In this document: in pieces, positions 27,270-37,600 of the stretch | Layout: the number at the start of each line of letters is the position of its first letter | Position numbering within the stretch: the first letter of the stretch is position 1 | Origin: 43-108 sp001915545 | GTDB taxonomy: Bacteria > Bacteroidota > Bacteroidia > Bacteroidales > Bacteroidaceae | Assembly (NCBI GenBank): GCA_902491215.1 | Contig: CABUGV010000001.1 | Location: 62,001-126,000 of the forward strand | DNA length: 64,000 nucleotides | Direction: 5' to 3' | Notes under the pieces: generated by a model | Seen by the model: the letters and a program-made list of their open reading frames with translations, nothing else | Told to the model about the DNA's origin: nothing | Database searches by the model: none | Made by a program: the position numbers and the translations under genes

Positions 27270-27638
27270 TTATTTCATAAACACGAAATACACGGCCAAA
27301 ACAAGACATCCGAACGCGGCGAAATGATTCCAATGTATTTCTTGATGCTGGAATATAAAATTAGCTATGATGGTAAATACCATAAGTGAAATCACTTCCT
27401 GAACAACCTTCAGCTGCATCAACGTGAAAGGACCTCCATTGTCTACGAAACCGATTCTGTTGGCTGGAACTTGCAGGCAATATTCAAAAAATGCTATCGC
27501 CCACGAAAAAAGAATAACACCGATCAAAGGCCAGTTGTTGCTGATATTCATCTGCTGCAGACGCAAGTGGCCATACCAAGCCAGAGTCATAAACAGATTT
27601 GAGCCTATCAGCATCAGTAATGTGTAAAAAATCTTCAT
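27270..27638 (-). CDS. DUF486/DMT-type membrane protein
   Basis: A 122-residue protein with four hydrophobic helices, of the DUF486 branch of the drug/metabolite transporter superfamily. Typical family segments are SNLFMTLAWYGHLR, WAIAFFEYCLQVPANRIG and LKVVQEVISLMVF. The transported compound is not known. The ATG at 27638 is used; the longer reading adds 13 residues without family support. It is a single gene with its own terminator, downstream of tRNA-Arg on the same strand. Confidence 0.82.
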   Translation of the reverse strand: MKIFYTLLMLIGSNLFMTLAWYGHLRLQQMNISNNWPLIGVILFSWAIAFFEYCLQVPANRIGFVDNGGPFTLMQLKVVQEVISLMVFTIIANFIFQHQEIHWNHFAAFGCLVLAVYFVFMK

Positions 27639-27708
27639 CTGCTTTAAAATATAAAAGTTCTGCCATACTTGATGCACGCAGAACTACCTTAAACCCTTAA
27701 AAAATTAG

Positions 27709-27780
27709 TACCCCTGTGGGGAGTCGAACCCCAATCGTCGGAACCGGAATCCGGTATTCTATCCATTGAACTACAAGGGC
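27709..27780 (-). tRNA. tRNA-Arg, anticodon CCG
   Basis: Cloverleaf read on minus: acceptor GCCCTTG/CAGGGGT (with G-T pairs), D stem GTTC/GAAT, anticodon stem CCGGA/TCCGA (outermost pair C-A mismatched) with loop TTCCGGT, T arm TGGGG-TTCGACT-CCCCA, discriminator A. The anticodon CCG is at 27747-27745 and reads CGG. CCA is not encoded. The 72-nt body includes the discriminator base. Confidence 0.93.
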
Positions 27781-27784
27781 AAAT

Positions 27785-27817
27785 GCACGGCCTTTTTTCA
27801 AAAGCCGTGCAAAGATA
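27785..27817 (-). promoter_or_regulatory. tRNA-Arg -7 box overlapped by a hairpin
   Basis: TATCTTTG (27817-27810 on minus) is a full -7 match, about 30 nt before the tRNA 5' end. A perfect GCACGGC/GCCGTGC inverted repeat (27785-27791 with 27804-27810) lies between it and the tRNA and spans the expected transcription start. Confidence 0.5.
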
Positions 27818-27936
27818 AGCATTAATATTTACATTAAACTATAATGCAATCAAAAACTTACAGCGTCAGACACAGGGCACATATCAGTCATAAAACTAGA
27901 CAAAAACTGGAGATGCACATGTCTGATGAGGTCAAA

Positions 27937-29679
27937 TCAGATGCCCAGTGACTTTGCAATAGACTTAACTTTTTCTTCAGCTGCAGCAACTGCACTGCGG
28001 TAGCACTTAGAGCATCCCATTGCACCTGGAGCTTCAACATAGAACTTAATCTTTGGTTCTGTACCAGAAGGTCTTACGCTGACTTTTGTACCATCTTCTG
28101 TAAAGAACTGGAGTACATTGCTTGTTTCAGGCATATCGAGATCTGTCTGATTGCCTTCTGCGTCAGTTGCTTTAAGAGACTTATAGTCCTTGATGCAAAC
28201 AACCTTTGAACCATCGAGTTCCTTTGGAGGATTAGTTCTGTAGTTCTCCATCATAGCCTTAATCTCGTCAGCACCAGTCTTACCAGGTTTTACAACGCTT
28301 ATCGCCATGTTGTAGCTGAATCCGTACTCAAGATATATATCCATAAGTACATCGTAAAGAGTCTTGCCCTGATCCTTAGCCCAAGCGCAGATCTCAGCCA
28401 AAAGTGAACATGCACTGACAGCATCCTTATCGCGTACGAAATCCTGAGCGAGGAATCCGTAACTTTCTTCACCACCGCCGATATACTGCTTCTTGCCTTC
28501 GTTCAACTTGATTTCACGTGCAATCCACTTGAAGCCTGTATAGCAGTCAAACATTTCAATATTATTCTTGTCTGCAATCTTCTTGATAAGCTCAGTAGTA
28601 ACGATTGTCTTAACAACAAACTCATTACCTTTCATCTTGCCCTGAGCAATACGGTTCTTGATGATGTAGTACAAGAATATAAGACATGTCTGGTTACCGT
28701 TAAGGAGAACCCATTCGCCTTCATCATTCTTGCAGGCCATACCTACACGGTCTGCATCCGGGTCACTGGCCATTACAATATCAGCATCAATTTTCTTAGC
28801 AAGATTGATTGCAAGAGTAAGCGCCTCAGCATTTTCAGGATTTGGAGAAACTACTGTTGGGAAATCACCACTCTTTACCATCTGTTCTGGTACACAGTTA
28901 ACGTTCTCAAATCCCCAAAGCTTGAGAGAACGAGGAATAAGAGTCATACCAGTACCATGTATTGGAGTATATACGATACTCAAATCCTTCTGGCGCTTGA
29001 TTACTTCAGGATCAATTGATATTGAATGAATCTTCTCGAGATAAACAGAATCAACATCCTCTCCTATAATCTGAATAAGATCCTTGTTGCCTTCAAACTT
29101 TATATCCTCGTATCTAACCTTGTTAACCTCTTCAATAATACCCTTGTCATGCGGAGCAAGAACCTGAGCACCATCATCCCAATAAGCCTTGTAGCCGTTG
29201 TATTCACGTGGGTTATGGCTGGCTGTGATGTTGATACCGCTCTGACATCCGAGATGACGTATTGCAAAAGACACCTCAGGTGTAGGTCTCATATCTTCGA
29301 AAAGATAAACCTTGATGCCGTTTGCAGAGAATATTTCTGCAGACTTCTCAGCAAAAAGACGGCTGTTGTTGCGGCAGTCATGGCCGACAACAACGCTGAT
29401 CTGCTCCATATCCTTGAAATTCTTGTTCAAGTAGTTTGCAAGACCCTGAGTCGCAGCACCAACAGTATATATATTCATTCTGTTAGTACCTGCACCCATG
29501 ATACCTCTAAGTCCACCTGTACCGAATTCCAGAGTCTGGTAAAAACTGTCAACGAGTTCAGTTTTGTCTTCATTCTCAAGCATTTTCTTTACAGAAGCCT
29601 GAGTTTCGGCATCAAAAACAGAATCAGTTGCCCATACTTCAGCAACTTTTTCGCACTGCTTAATCAATTCATTGTCCAT
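27937..29679 (-). CDS. Phosphoglucomutase/phosphomannomutase family enzyme
   Basis: An alpha-D-phosphohexomutase of 580 residues, the size of the PgcA-like bacterial phosphoglucomutases. The active-site Ser154 is in NITASHNPREYNGYK, the Mg loop is MASDPDADRVG, the sugar-specificity loop is GGGEESYGF, and the phosphate-binding loop near the C-terminus is VRPSGTEPKIKFY. It should interconvert glucose 1- and 6-phosphate; mannose is possible. A good Shine-Dalgarno-like AGGAG precedes the ATG. It follows the C69 peptidase gene by 51 nt on the same strand. Confidence 0.92.
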   Translation of the reverse strand: MDNELIKQCEKVAEVWATDSVFDAETQASVKKMLENEDKTELVDSFYQTLEFGTGGLRGIMGAGTNRMNIYTVGAATQGLANYLNKNFKDMEQISVVVGHDCRNNSRLFAEKSAEIFSANGIKVYLFEDMRPTPEVSFAIRHLGCQSGINITASHNPREYNGYKAYWDDGAQVLAPHDKGIIEEVNKVRYEDIKFEGNKDLIQIIGEDVDSVYLEKIHSISIDPEVIKRQKDLSIVYTPIHGTGMTLIPRSLKLWGFENVNCVPEQMVKSGDFPTVVSPNPENAEALTLAINLAKKIDADIVMASDPDADRVGMACKNDEGEWVLLNGNQTCLIFLYYIIKNRIAQGKMKGNEFVVKTIVTTELIKKIADKNNIEMFDCYTGFKWIAREIKLNEGKKQYIGGGEESYGFLAQDFVRDKDAVSACSLLAEICAWAKDQGKTLYDVLMDIYLEYGFSYNMAISVVKPGKTGADEIKAMMENYRTNPPKELDGSKVVCIKDYKSLKATDAEGNQTDLDMPETSNVLQFFTEDGTKVSVRPSGTEPKIKFYVEAPGAMGCSKCYRSAVAAAEEKVKSIAKSLGI

Positions 29680-29730
29680 ATTTTTATCTCCTAAAATTTA
29701 TATATTCATCAGTTAATATATTCTTACTTA

Positions 29731-31374
29731 TCACTGAGGCATAGCGTAACGATTGCCAGTTTCCTCAACTACTCTCTTATTGAACTTTTCTGAATATCCT
29801 GGACGTACAGGCGGTTCAGCCAATCCATCCTTAGTCTTCTTGAAACGTCCGTTTTCCTCATGTTTCACGCACATGTCAAGATGCTTTACAGTGAGATATT
29901 CAAGAAGTTTCTTCCAACTAGACATCATCTTTACAGCAGAAGCATTTGAATATTCCGTAAGATATTTTACAGCATCAGATTTATTGTCTGCATACATTGC
30001 AGAAGCTTTACTTTCAATTTCTTTCTGTGCACCGAGGAATCCAGTTTCGAGTTCGTTCTGATAGTTTCTCAAATCACCGATCATTTTACTGTAGTACGGA
30101 TAAACCATGTTCGATACCATGTTGCACAACCAGAATGCTGAATTCCAAGAGAAAGTGACGTCATCCTGGGAATCAGGAATCTTTGTGAAACATACAGGAA
30201 CAGTTGTTGAACTGCAATATACAGGAGTAAACGCTATCATGTTTGCATCGTCATTACCCCACCATACAACACCACCGACAGCATCAGGAAGCGAAGATCT
30301 CATCTGACCGACAAAAACAAAAGCAGCCTGCTGTGTTGATATCGGACGCTCGTTGAAATAAGTCTTACCATCAACCTTAAATTCCAAAGGCGTTGGTCTG
30401 TACGGCATCGTATAAGCACCTGCACCAAGATCATTTGTAATGTCCAAAGGTGTGCCCTCGTAATGATCACGCATTGCATTCTGTACGTCAGCAACAGACA
30501 ACTTTCTATTCGGCTTTATGAAAAGAGGCATTTCTCCCGTCAAATCCTTGCCGTTGATATAATCGAGATATTTGTCCATCCCTTCGCTGTACATATTAAA
30601 GAAGCTCCAAACTCTGGCATCGCAATATCTCACTCCACCAAAATCTACAGGACAATAAGCATCTCTAAAACTGAATTCGCTATCTTTTCCAGAAAAATAA
30701 CCTTTTTTGCGTGCAAAAGATATTACATCCTTTGAATACATCACGTTTTCCTTATCTTTCATGTCAAAACGTGTTATGCGACTAAGGTTTGCATGCGCGC
30801 TCACACAATCGTCCGGCACTCGTACAGCAACCCACACTGCACCTTTCACGCCTGGCCCCTTACCAATCATTTCAAGAATCCAAGCTTCATTTTTGTCGGC
30901 TACAGTGAAAGACTCTCCGGAACTGTAATAACCGTACTTGTCAACAAGTTCAGTCATAACCTTTATTGCTTCGCGTGCAGTTTTGGAACGTTCCAGAGCA
31001 AGATACATCAAGCTTCCATAGTCTATCAATCCTGTAGAATCAGAAAGTTCCTCACGTCCGCCGAAGGTTGTTTCAGTAACAGTAACCTGAAACTCATTCA
31101 TCTGACCGACCACATTGTAAGTTACTTCAGCCTGAGGAATTTCACCAAGATACTTGTTCGTATCCCATTCATAAATTTTACGCATGCTTCCCTTAGGATG
31201 CTTGCCTGCTGGCGAATGATACATCACGCCATACGAGCCATAATTGTCGGCGCTATAACTGACAATTACACTACCATCTGTAGAAGCATTTTTACCTACA
31301 ATAAGATTAGTGCATGCTTGAATATCAATGTTTGCTACAACCAATAGTATAGCAGTTAGAAATTTTAGTTTCAT
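29731..31374 (-). CDS. C69-family dipeptidase, exported
   Basis: A peptidase of the C69/U34 dipeptidase family (PepD-like, N-terminal nucleophile hydrolase), 547 residues. The signal peptide ends right before Cys21 (IQACTNLIVGKNAS), which would become the N-terminal catalytic Cys after cleavage, as the family requires. Further family segments are the GEIPQAEVTYNVVGQMNEF block and GKGPGVKGAVWVAVRVPDD. Expected role is dipeptide cleavage in the periplasm. Upstream of phosphoglucomutase and downstream of the nadC terminator. Confidence 0.88.
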   Translation of the reverse strand: MKLKFLTAILLVVANIDIQACTNLIVGKNASTDGSVIVSYSADNYGSYGVMYHSPAGKHPKGSMRKIYEWDTNKYLGEIPQAEVTYNVVGQMNEFQVTVTETTFGGREELSDSTGLIDYGSLMYLALERSKTAREAIKVMTELVDKYGYYSSGESFTVADKNEAWILEMIGKGPGVKGAVWVAVRVPDDCVSAHANLSRITRFDMKDKENVMYSKDVISFARKKGYFSGKDSEFSFRDAYCPVDFGGVRYCDARVWSFFNMYSEGMDKYLDYINGKDLTGEMPLFIKPNRKLSVADVQNAMRDHYEGTPLDITNDLGAGAYTMPYRPTPLEFKVDGKTYFNERPISTQQAAFVFVGQMRSSLPDAVGGVVWWGNDDANMIAFTPVYCSSTTVPVCFTKIPDSQDDVTFSWNSAFWLCNMVSNMVYPYYSKMIGDLRNYQNELETGFLGAQKEIESKASAMYADNKSDAVKYLTEYSNASAVKMMSSWKKLLEYLTVKHLDMCVKHEENGRFKKTKDGLAEPPVRPGYSEKFNKRVVEETGNRYAMPQ

Positions 31375-31407
31375 ATCTTTCTACCCATTTTATAATACTT
31401 ATCATGT

Positions 31408-31458
31408 AAAAAAAGCGGAATCTCATGCAAGAGGTGCATACCATTGCATAAGTTCCGC
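31408..31458 (-). terminator. Terminator after nadC
   Basis: On minus, GCGGAA (31458-31453) pairs with TTCCGC (31420-31415), with an inner ATGCAA/TTGCAT pairing, followed by TTTTTTT (31414-31408). Confidence 0.75.
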
Positions 31459-31475
31459 CAATTTATAATCTAGAC

Positions 31476-32354
31476 CTATTTAGTCTCCATTTTCAATTTG
31501 GAAGAATCAGCAGCCTTGAAACTCATGTCAAGACCTTTTACGGAATGTGTAAGAGCACCAACAGAAACAAAATCAACACCACATTCAGCATAATCGCGTA
31601 TAGTGTCAAATGTTATGCCACCAGATGATTCAATTTCATATCTGCCACCAATCATCTCAACAGCCTTCTTTGTTTCTTCAGGAGTAAAATTGTCAAGCAT
31701 TATTCTGTCTACACCTCCAAAATCGAGAACTCTCTTCAACTCGTCAAAGCCTCGAACTTCAATCTCAATCTTAAGGTCTTTTCCCTTAGCCTTGAGATAT
31801 TCGTGACAACGTGAAATAGCATTCTCTATTCCACCGGCAAAATCAATATGATTATCCTTCAGAAGAATCATGTCGAAAAGTCCAATTCGATGATTTGTTC
31901 CACCGCCGATCTTTACAGCCTCCTTTTCAAGCATACGCATACCAGGAGTAGTCTTTCTGGTATCAAGCACTCTAGTTTTCGTACCCTTAAGCTTCTCAAC
32001 GTATTTATGTGTCATCGTAGCAATTCCGCTCATACGCTGGAGTATGTTCAGCATAAGGCGTTCAGTCTGTAGAAGACTCTGAACCTTACCCTTTACACTC
32101 ATAGCTATATCACCTGGGTAAACATGTGTACCATCTTTAATGAAGACTTCTACTTCCAACTCTGGGTCAAATCTGTGGAAAACTTCTTTTGCGACCTCAA
32201 CGCCGGCCAATATACCTTCTTCTTTGATCATCAGCTTAGACTCACCCATTGCATCTGCAGGTATACAGCACAATGTTGTATGATCACCATCACCTATATC
32301 TTCAGCGAATGCCAAATCTATCAATCTGTCATTCAATTCATCTACTGATAACAT
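31476..32354 (-). CDS. nadC: Nicotinate-nucleotide diphosphorylase (carboxylating)
   Basis: Makes nicotinate mononucleotide from quinolinate and PRPP in de novo NAD synthesis. The protein is 292 residues. Motifs: EDIGDGDHTT at the N-terminus, QRMSGIATMTHKYVE, DTRKTTPGMRMLEKEAVKIGGGTNHRIGLFDMILLKDNH with the catalytic residues, and ESSGGITFDTIRDYA near the end. The ATG at 32354 is used instead of a TTG three codons earlier. No nadA or nadB in the window. Confidence 0.96.
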   Translation of the reverse strand: MLSVDELNDRLIDLAFAEDIGDGDHTTLCCIPADAMGESKLMIKEEGILAGVEVAKEVFHRFDPELEVEVFIKDGTHVYPGDIAMSVKGKVQSLLQTERLMLNILQRMSGIATMTHKYVEKLKGTKTRVLDTRKTTPGMRMLEKEAVKIGGGTNHRIGLFDMILLKDNHIDFAGGIENAISRCHEYLKAKGKDLKIEIEVRGFDELKRVLDFGGVDRIMLDNFTPEETKKAVEMIGGRYEIESSGGITFDTIRDYAECGVDFVSVGALTHSVKGLDMSFKAADSSKLKMETK

Positions 32355-32393
32355 ATACAGCAAAATTTTCTAAAGTTATACTATTTCTGGCTA

Positions 32394-32401
32394 CAAATAT
32401 A
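32394..32401 (-). promoter_or_regulatory. -7 box of nadC
   Basis: On minus, TATATTTG, a full TAnnTTTG match, 40 nt before the nadC ATG. No standard -33 box. Confidence 0.5.
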
Positions 32402-32490
32402 CGGATAAAATTTTGTTTTCTAGTCTGATTAGCACGAAATGCAGTCTGCGCGCAAAGCTATCACAACAATAATAAATAATAAACAGGCAC

Positions 32491-32538
32491 AAAAAAAGAT
32501 GGATTCAGCAAACCAACTATGCCAAATCCATCTTTTTT
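32491..32538. terminator. Terminator of the SusC/SusD locus
   Basis: AAAAAAGATGGATT (ending 32505) pairs perfectly with AATCCATCTTTTTT (32525-32538). It ends the minus-strand SusCD transcript 53-100 nt after the last stop. A second inverted repeat, ATGCCTT/AAGGCAT, lies just before it (about 32552-32581). Confidence 0.85.
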
Positions 32539-32590
32539 ATCTATTTAATTTAATGCCTTTATTGTTTAAGAAATTAAGGCATATCTTAAA

Positions 32591-34606
32591 TTAATCAGTC
32601 CACTCAGGTTTATTCAAATACCAATTCTTCTGATCCAACAGTTTGGTATAAAGGTTTTCGTCTCTTTCGCCTGTTACAACACCATCAGCATCAACCTTCA
32701 TATTCCTGCGTGCAATCTTATCAGCAAGCCATTCTGTACCGTTGATATTTGAAGCATTCTTATGGTTAGCAAATCTTACCAAGTCAGGGAAACGATAACC
32801 TTCGAAAGCAGCCTCAAGTGCAAGCTCATCAACAATCAGGTTCTCAACTGCGTTGATAATCTCATCTTCGCTGGCAATCTTAGGATCAACTCCTTGCTTA
32901 ATCAAAAGAGAATCGTATGTATAAACAGTAGAGTCGCTATAACCAGTAATATTAGTCTTGTAGAAATTTTCAATTGTTGGGTTACCTATTCCGCATCCAC
33001 GTGCGTGAATACCATAGTTGCTTTCCCAAACATCATCTGTAAAGTTCAAGAAGAAAGACTTGTACTCAACACTGTCGATATAATAGCAAGCGCCATTAGC
33101 AGCGTACTCCATTGCTCTCTGATATACTGTGTCTTTGAGAATTTCTCCAGTTTCTTCATCATATACATAATCGCCATTCTCATCAACTCTGTTTACAAGA
33201 ACCTTCTTAGTAACCAATTCCGGCCAGTTGTTACTATTCAGACCATCTTTAAGAATAGCAAAAGCACACTGAGGGAATCCGGCACGGTTGATTGCTTCTG
33301 CCAATCTGAGCCATACGACAGTTTTTCTATAAACTGGTATAGTATAATAGAAAGAACCACTCATATTACTATTTGCCTTTGTACAGAAACTATATCCTTC
33401 ATCCTCGTAGTTATATTCAAGGATGCTAGAGTTCATACGAGCGTCTCCACAGTCATAATCAGTTCTCTTATCATCAGAATTGTAAAATACATAATTCTGA
33501 ACCTCATTCAAGCCCTTGTAAGCCAAAGAAGGAGCGAGTTCTTGAACTTCAGGGTTTATCGTTGTACTGATAGAACCTGAAGTAGACACCTCATCGCCGT
33601 CTTCACCTTCTGTTACATTAGTAGACTGACTTGAAGTTGTCTCAAAACCGAATATGTCAGATACACCAGTCAACATTGTACCGAATTGGCGGTTAGCAGC
33701 ACTTGGAATTGTTGTTATTACATCATTTAATGCCGAATTTGTATATTCGCTAGCAAAAGTGCCCCATGAATAAGAACTATAAACATATCCTGTAGAAGAC
33801 ATACTACTCTGCATAGCTGTACAATAAGACAAAGGAACTGTTGAAGAAGTATTCCTCAAATAATCATAATAATACTGTGCAGCCTGTCGATAATCATTCT
33901 TATCACGTCCTCGCATCAAATAAAGGTCAGCCAAAATCAGTCTGACTGGGAAATACAACATCTTTGCTGTAATATCCACAGCACCAGTCTGATACTTATC
34001 ATATATTGGATATGCTGTCGTAATATATCTTGTCAGACCAAGTTCAAGGATTCTGTCAAGCAAATTATCTTTATTTACAAGATTACCTTCGTAATCAAAA
34101 TTTTTTATAACATCAAGGCTTGTAATAGGTTCTGATATAAAAGGAACCTCACCATAATTCTGAACAAGCTGCAAATAAGTCCATGCTCTTATCGCCTGGA
34201 CCTGTGCATATTCAGGAAGCATGTACTTAACATTGTTCTTAATCTGGTTAGTATCCGCATTAGCAATATAGCAGTTACAGTTGTTGATGATTGTATAGTA
34301 ATCTCTGATTTCCAGATAACGGCAATCGCCATCCTGCGGATTATTAAAGTTTGCAATATTGTTTATAGAATCGCTGGTGTACTTTGTAGATGTAACAAGA
34401 TCACCTCTACACTCTCCCAAAATAACAGAACGTTCGGCAATGCCCTGAACAGCCTTCATAATACCCCAATAAGAGTACAGAGTATCATTGGCACTCGTAT
34501 AAATCTTATCTCCTGTTTCCAAAGTCAACATATCCTCACATGATGTTGTAGTGAGTCCTGCGACAAGAGACAAGCTCAATGCTCCTATAATTGAAATCTT
34601 TTTCAT
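32591..34606 (-). CDS. SusD/RagB-type outer-membrane lipoprotein (pair 2)
   Basis: Surface substrate-binding lid of a SusCD importer, 671 residues, on the long side for the family. The lipoprotein signal has the lipobox TTTSC (residues 20-24), and TPR-like helices typical of SusD follow (VQAIRAWTYLQLVQNYGEVPF, LILADLYLMRGRDKNDYRQAAQYY). A SusD C-terminal signature ALEAAFEGYRFPDLVRFANH is present near residue 615. Ser/Thr-rich inserts lie around residues 335-355. The ATG at 34606 is chosen because it starts the signal peptide; an ORF start further up is in the leader. 80 nt after SusC of pair 2, with a hairpin between. Confidence 0.9.
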   Translation of the reverse strand: MKKISIIGALSLSLVAGLTTTSCEDMLTLETGDKIYTSANDTLYSYWGIMKAVQGIAERSVILGECRGDLVTSTKYTSDSINNIANFNNPQDGDCRYLEIRDYYTIINNCNCYIANADTNQIKNNVKYMLPEYAQVQAIRAWTYLQLVQNYGEVPFISEPITSLDVIKNFDYEGNLVNKDNLLDRILELGLTRYITTAYPIYDKYQTGAVDITAKMLYFPVRLILADLYLMRGRDKNDYRQAAQYYYDYLRNTSSTVPLSYCTAMQSSMSSTGYVYSSYSWGTFASEYTNSALNDVITTIPSAANRQFGTMLTGVSDIFGFETTSSQSTNVTEGEDGDEVSTSGSISTTINPEVQELAPSLAYKGLNEVQNYVFYNSDDKRTDYDCGDARMNSSILEYNYEDEGYSFCTKANSNMSGSFYYTIPVYRKTVVWLRLAEAINRAGFPQCAFAILKDGLNSNNWPELVTKKVLVNRVDENGDYVYDEETGEILKDTVYQRAMEYAANGACYYIDSVEYKSFFLNFTDDVWESNYGIHARGCGIGNPTIENFYKTNITGYSDSTVYTYDSLLIKQGVDPKIASEDEIINAVENLIVDELALEAAFEGYRFPDLVRFANHKNASNINGTEWLADKIARRNMKVDADGVVTGERDENLYTKLLDQKNWYLNKPEWTD

Positions 34607-34623
34607 TTTCTTTTGTTTTTTAG

Positions 34624-34676
34624 TCTGCCACTGAAAGAGTTTCCCCATAAAGAGGAACACTCCTTCATTCAGCAGA
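34624..34676 (-). other. Hairpin between susC and susD of pair 2
   Basis: Arms with TCTGC/GCAGA at the base (34624-34628 with 34672-34676), then CTGAA/TTCAG and GAGTTTCC/GGAACACTC further in. The structure fills most of the 80-nt gap. No T run follows in the sense direction, so it looks more like an mRNA processing or stabilising element than a terminator. Confidence 0.5.
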
Positions 34677-34686
34677 TTATTATTTG

Positions 34687-37600
34687 TTACAAGTTGAACT
34701 TAACTCCTACATTGAAATTTCTGTTCTGTGGAAGCATACCTGCATCAATACCCTGATAAAGTACGCTATTTCCACAAGAGAACTCAGGATCAAGACCTGT
34801 GTATTTTGTAAGAGTAAGAAGGTTGTTTCCTTCTACCCAGATTGTCATACCCTGAATCCAGCTGAGGTTCAAAGGCAAGTCATACGAAATACGTACGTTC
34901 TTAAGCTTAAGGTAAGAACCGTCTTCAATCCATCTGTCAGAGAAACGTTCGTTGTTTACCCACTCATCGCTAGTTGTAGAACAAAGACGAGGCATATCAG
35001 TTACCTGACCTTCTGTAGTCCAACGGTTTACAGCAGCTGTTGTCTGATTGTAGAAAGAATTCATACTTTCAAGCTGTGAACGATTGTAATTGTAAACATC
35101 GTTTCCAAGTGAATACTTGAAATTGATACTGAGCGTAAATCTCTTGTAATTCAAGCTTGTATAGATATTACCGAAGATATCTGGGTTAGGGTCACCGATG
35201 ATATACTTATCATTTTCATCAATAACGCCATCATTATTCTTATCTACGAAATGTACATCACCAGCCTTGAAATCTCTGTATGGATCATTCGTTATACCAG
35301 TAGGATATTTCAGATAATCCTGACCGTCCTTACCAGCAGTCTTTGCCTCTTCGTCAGTTGCAAACACTCCTGCAGTCTTGTATCCATAGAAGACACCAGC
35401 AGGGTTACCAACACTAGTCAAAACTTCGGCACCATATATGCTTGTAGTGTAGTCACCTTCTGGAAGAGACTTGATTTCATTCTTGTAGTGACCTACAGAA
35501 GCACCAAGCTGCCATTTGAAATCTCTACCATTGATGATTATGGCATTAACATTTGCGTCAACACCAATATTCTGGAGAGAACCATCGTTACACCAATAGT
35601 ACTTGAGACCAGTCATATAGTTCATAGACTTCTGAGTCAACAAGTTGTCAGTCTTACTTACATAGAAGTTAGCAGTTGCAAAGATTCTGTTCTGGAAGAA
35701 TGAACCGTTAACACCTACGTTGAAACGTCTTGTAGTTTCCCACTGAATTTCCGGATTCTCGATATTTGCAAGTTGCAAACCAATAGCATTTCTCAAGAAT
35801 ACAGAAGACTTGTAGTAAGTACGGCTTGAAGAATAATCGATATTGTCATTGCCGCTTTCGTCATATCCAACTGTCAACTTCAGATAGTTCACAGCCTTGC
35901 TTTTCTTGAACCAAGGTTCATTTGTAATAACCCATCCTGCCTGGATTGAAGGGAAGATACCCCACTTCACGCCAAACATCTTGATACCTTCAGCAGTCTC
36001 CTTACCAAATCTTGAAGAAGCCTCAGCAGAAACTGTTCCTTCTACATAGTATCTGTTCTTGTAGTTGTAATTAGCATTAAGATAATAGGCAAGATTCATC
36101 CATGAGTCATTGTTACCACCTACTGTCTTAAAGTCATTCGAATAAGAGTTATCCGGCATCTTATCGTTACCAACATTATAACCTGTCATGTAATTATCTT
36201 GGTAAGAATTTGATGTCAAACGGAATCCTCCGAATACGTTTACATCATGAGCGCCATAGTTATTTCCCCAGTTGATTCTGAAATCTTCATATATTGAAGT
36301 TTCTTTACCGAAGAAGCTCTTAGTTACACTTGTAACATCACCAAGTCCATCAAGAGTATATACAGGTATACCAGCTTCAGGAAGGTAATACTTCTCACTA
36401 GTTCTATTCAACTGGTATGCAAAACGGTTTGTAATATACAGATTCTTATTGACCTGATATTTCGGCATAACATTCAAACTGAACTGAGTAACTTCCTGGT
36501 CATTCTTGTTTGAGCCTTCACCGTTTTCAAGAATCCAATAAGGGTTTGCCAAAGCTGAATTTTCCTGATATCTAGATGCAAAAGCGAATGGATAGTTATC
36601 ATCAGTATTATCCTTTCCTGCATAGATGTCAGACAAATGAAGCTTACCGTCATCTCCTGTATAGTATTCGTATTTACTCAAGAATGGAGCCTGTATCAAT
36701 CCAAGAACGTTAGGAGAAGAAATTGTACTACCTGAATAGTCCTCTGCCCATCCATTATCACGCAAACTGTAATTGAGACGGCTGTACGAAATGTCAAGCT
36801 GAGTACTCAAATTCTTGAGAAGATTGATATCAGTATTAAAACGTATGTTCAAACGGTTAAATCCATTCTCTTTAGCAGACGACTGTGCATCAGTATATCC
36901 CAAAGACAAGTTATACATAGCGACATCATCACCACCCTGAACATTTACCTTGTAGTTCTGTGTAAATGCAGTTCTGTACAAGCCATCAGACCAGTCTGTT
37001 TCATTATGGTACATTGGATACCAATAATAATTTGGATTATCATTGAGGAAAGGTATGTTTGTAGAACCCAAACCATACTCCTTATAATAAGCTGTAGTAC
37101 CGATAAGGTCACTGACGTAACTCTTATACTGACCTGCATTCATCATGTCGATAGTATTTGGCATAGTTTCAAAACCACCGAATACTGAAACATTGATCTT
37201 TGTCGCCATACTGTGGCCACGCTTAGTATTGATTATAACAACACCATTACCACCTCTGGCACCATAAAGAGATGTACCGTTTTTCAAAACTTCTACACTC
37301 TCGATATCTTCAACGTCTATTCCTGCAAGAATATTATTGAAAAAACCATCGTGTATTGTTGTACGATCAAGCTGTGGATCAAGGAACATACCATCAAGTA
37401 TAATCAGTGGCTGTGCATTTACATTAAGAGAGTTCAAACCTCTGATAAACATTGCTGCACCTTGTCCTTGAAGACCGTTTCTTGTTATTGATCTAACATC
37501 TGCGCCCAACCCTTTTTCTATCTCAGTTTCAACCGTAACAGCAGTAGAATTTTCGATTGTGATTCCATTTTTAGCTGTAATGTCTGTTGATTCCTTGTAG

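Noticed and set aside
32762..33580. A 272-codon open frame on plus inside the SusD gene
   Set aside because: Antisense to the conserved SusD coding region, no family motif.
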